In this document: piece after piece, positions 22,939 to 22,943 of the stretch
Numbering within the stretch: the first letter of the stretch is position 1
Layout: each line of letters opens with the position of its first letter
DNA from: an uncultured Collinsella sp.
GTDB lineage: Bacteria > Actinomycetota > Coriobacteriia > Coriobacteriales > Coriobacteriaceae
Length of the DNA stretch: 22,943 nucleotides
Assembly: GCA_900752215.1 (NCBI GenBank)
Contig: CAADUO010000028.1
Coordinates: 1 to 22,943, forward strand
Reading direction: 5' to 3'
Made by a program: the position numbers and the translations under genes
The notes under the pieces: model-generated
The model's input: the letters and a program-made list of their open reading frames with translations, nothing else
Told to the model about the DNA's origin: nothing
Databases searched by the model: none

Positions 22939-22943
22939 TGCCG

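Noticed and set aside
1..22943. CRISPR arrays and insertion sequences
   Set aside because: No regularly spaced repeats or transposase genes were seen; the only repeats are the tRNA-end duplication and short regulatory palindromes.

Overview
The window reads as high-GC actinobacterial chromosome, most likely class Coriobacteriia (Collinsella-like). This is inferred from gene content and order and from GC-rich codon use; no rRNA or marker-based identification is possible here. It splits into an accessory mobile element (about 1-6960) and conserved chromosome (about 7140-22943).

Mobile element. The genes run right to left on the minus strand: tyrosine integrase (5370-6677), an unrecognised 228-residue protein (4619-5305), a small excisionase-like helix-turn-helix protein (4284-4526), a single-domain DnaB-type helicase (3388-4284), MobC (3040-3384), a VirD4/TraG-type coupling ATPase (1121-3043) and a relaxase-like protein (173-1111). 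A rho-independent terminator follows at 138-166. Stops and starts from the helicase gene to the relaxase gene overlap or nearly touch, so they look like one mobilization and processing operon. No type IV secretion genes are visible. The left end lies outside the window, so the element may be mobilizable or fully conjugative. Its right end is a tRNA 3' fragment with CCA (about 6916-6960), probably from a tRNA-Arg(CCU). Between the integrase and this site lie a 24-bp-arm inverted repeat and short GGGGTGAA-type repeats, the expected position of integrase-binding DNA. The tRNA end plus its terminator is repeated 127 bp downstream and a T-arm segment is also present inverted, which suggests more than one recombination event.

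Cell-wall and Ser/Thr phospho-signalling operon (17299 down to 7239, minus strand). Order: polytopic membrane Ser/Thr kinase, fhaA, fhaB, pstP-type PP2C phosphatase, a fused RodA-PbpA (SEDS glycosyltransferase plus class B transpeptidase), and PASTA kinase PknB, closed by a strong terminator at 7156-7186. This is the classic actinobacterial fhaA-fhaB-pstP-rodA-pbpA-pknA-pknB cluster with three changes: rodA and pbpA are one gene, pknA is absent from its usual place, and a different multi-spanning kinase leads the operon. The encoded system senses cell-wall state (PASTA domains), phosphorylates and dephosphorylates targets, reads phospho-threonine (FHA domains) and acts on a one-polypeptide peptidoglycan synthase.

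Right part. A YcxB-like membrane protein (minus) is divergent from dnaX (plus). A one-TM hypothetical protein converges on dnaX. After an AT-rich intergenic region come ebfC (YbaB) and recR. The last 420 bp hold paired palindromes, an extended -10 promoter, a leader terminator and a short ORF with a strong ribosome binding site, and end in a 14-bp perfect hairpin.
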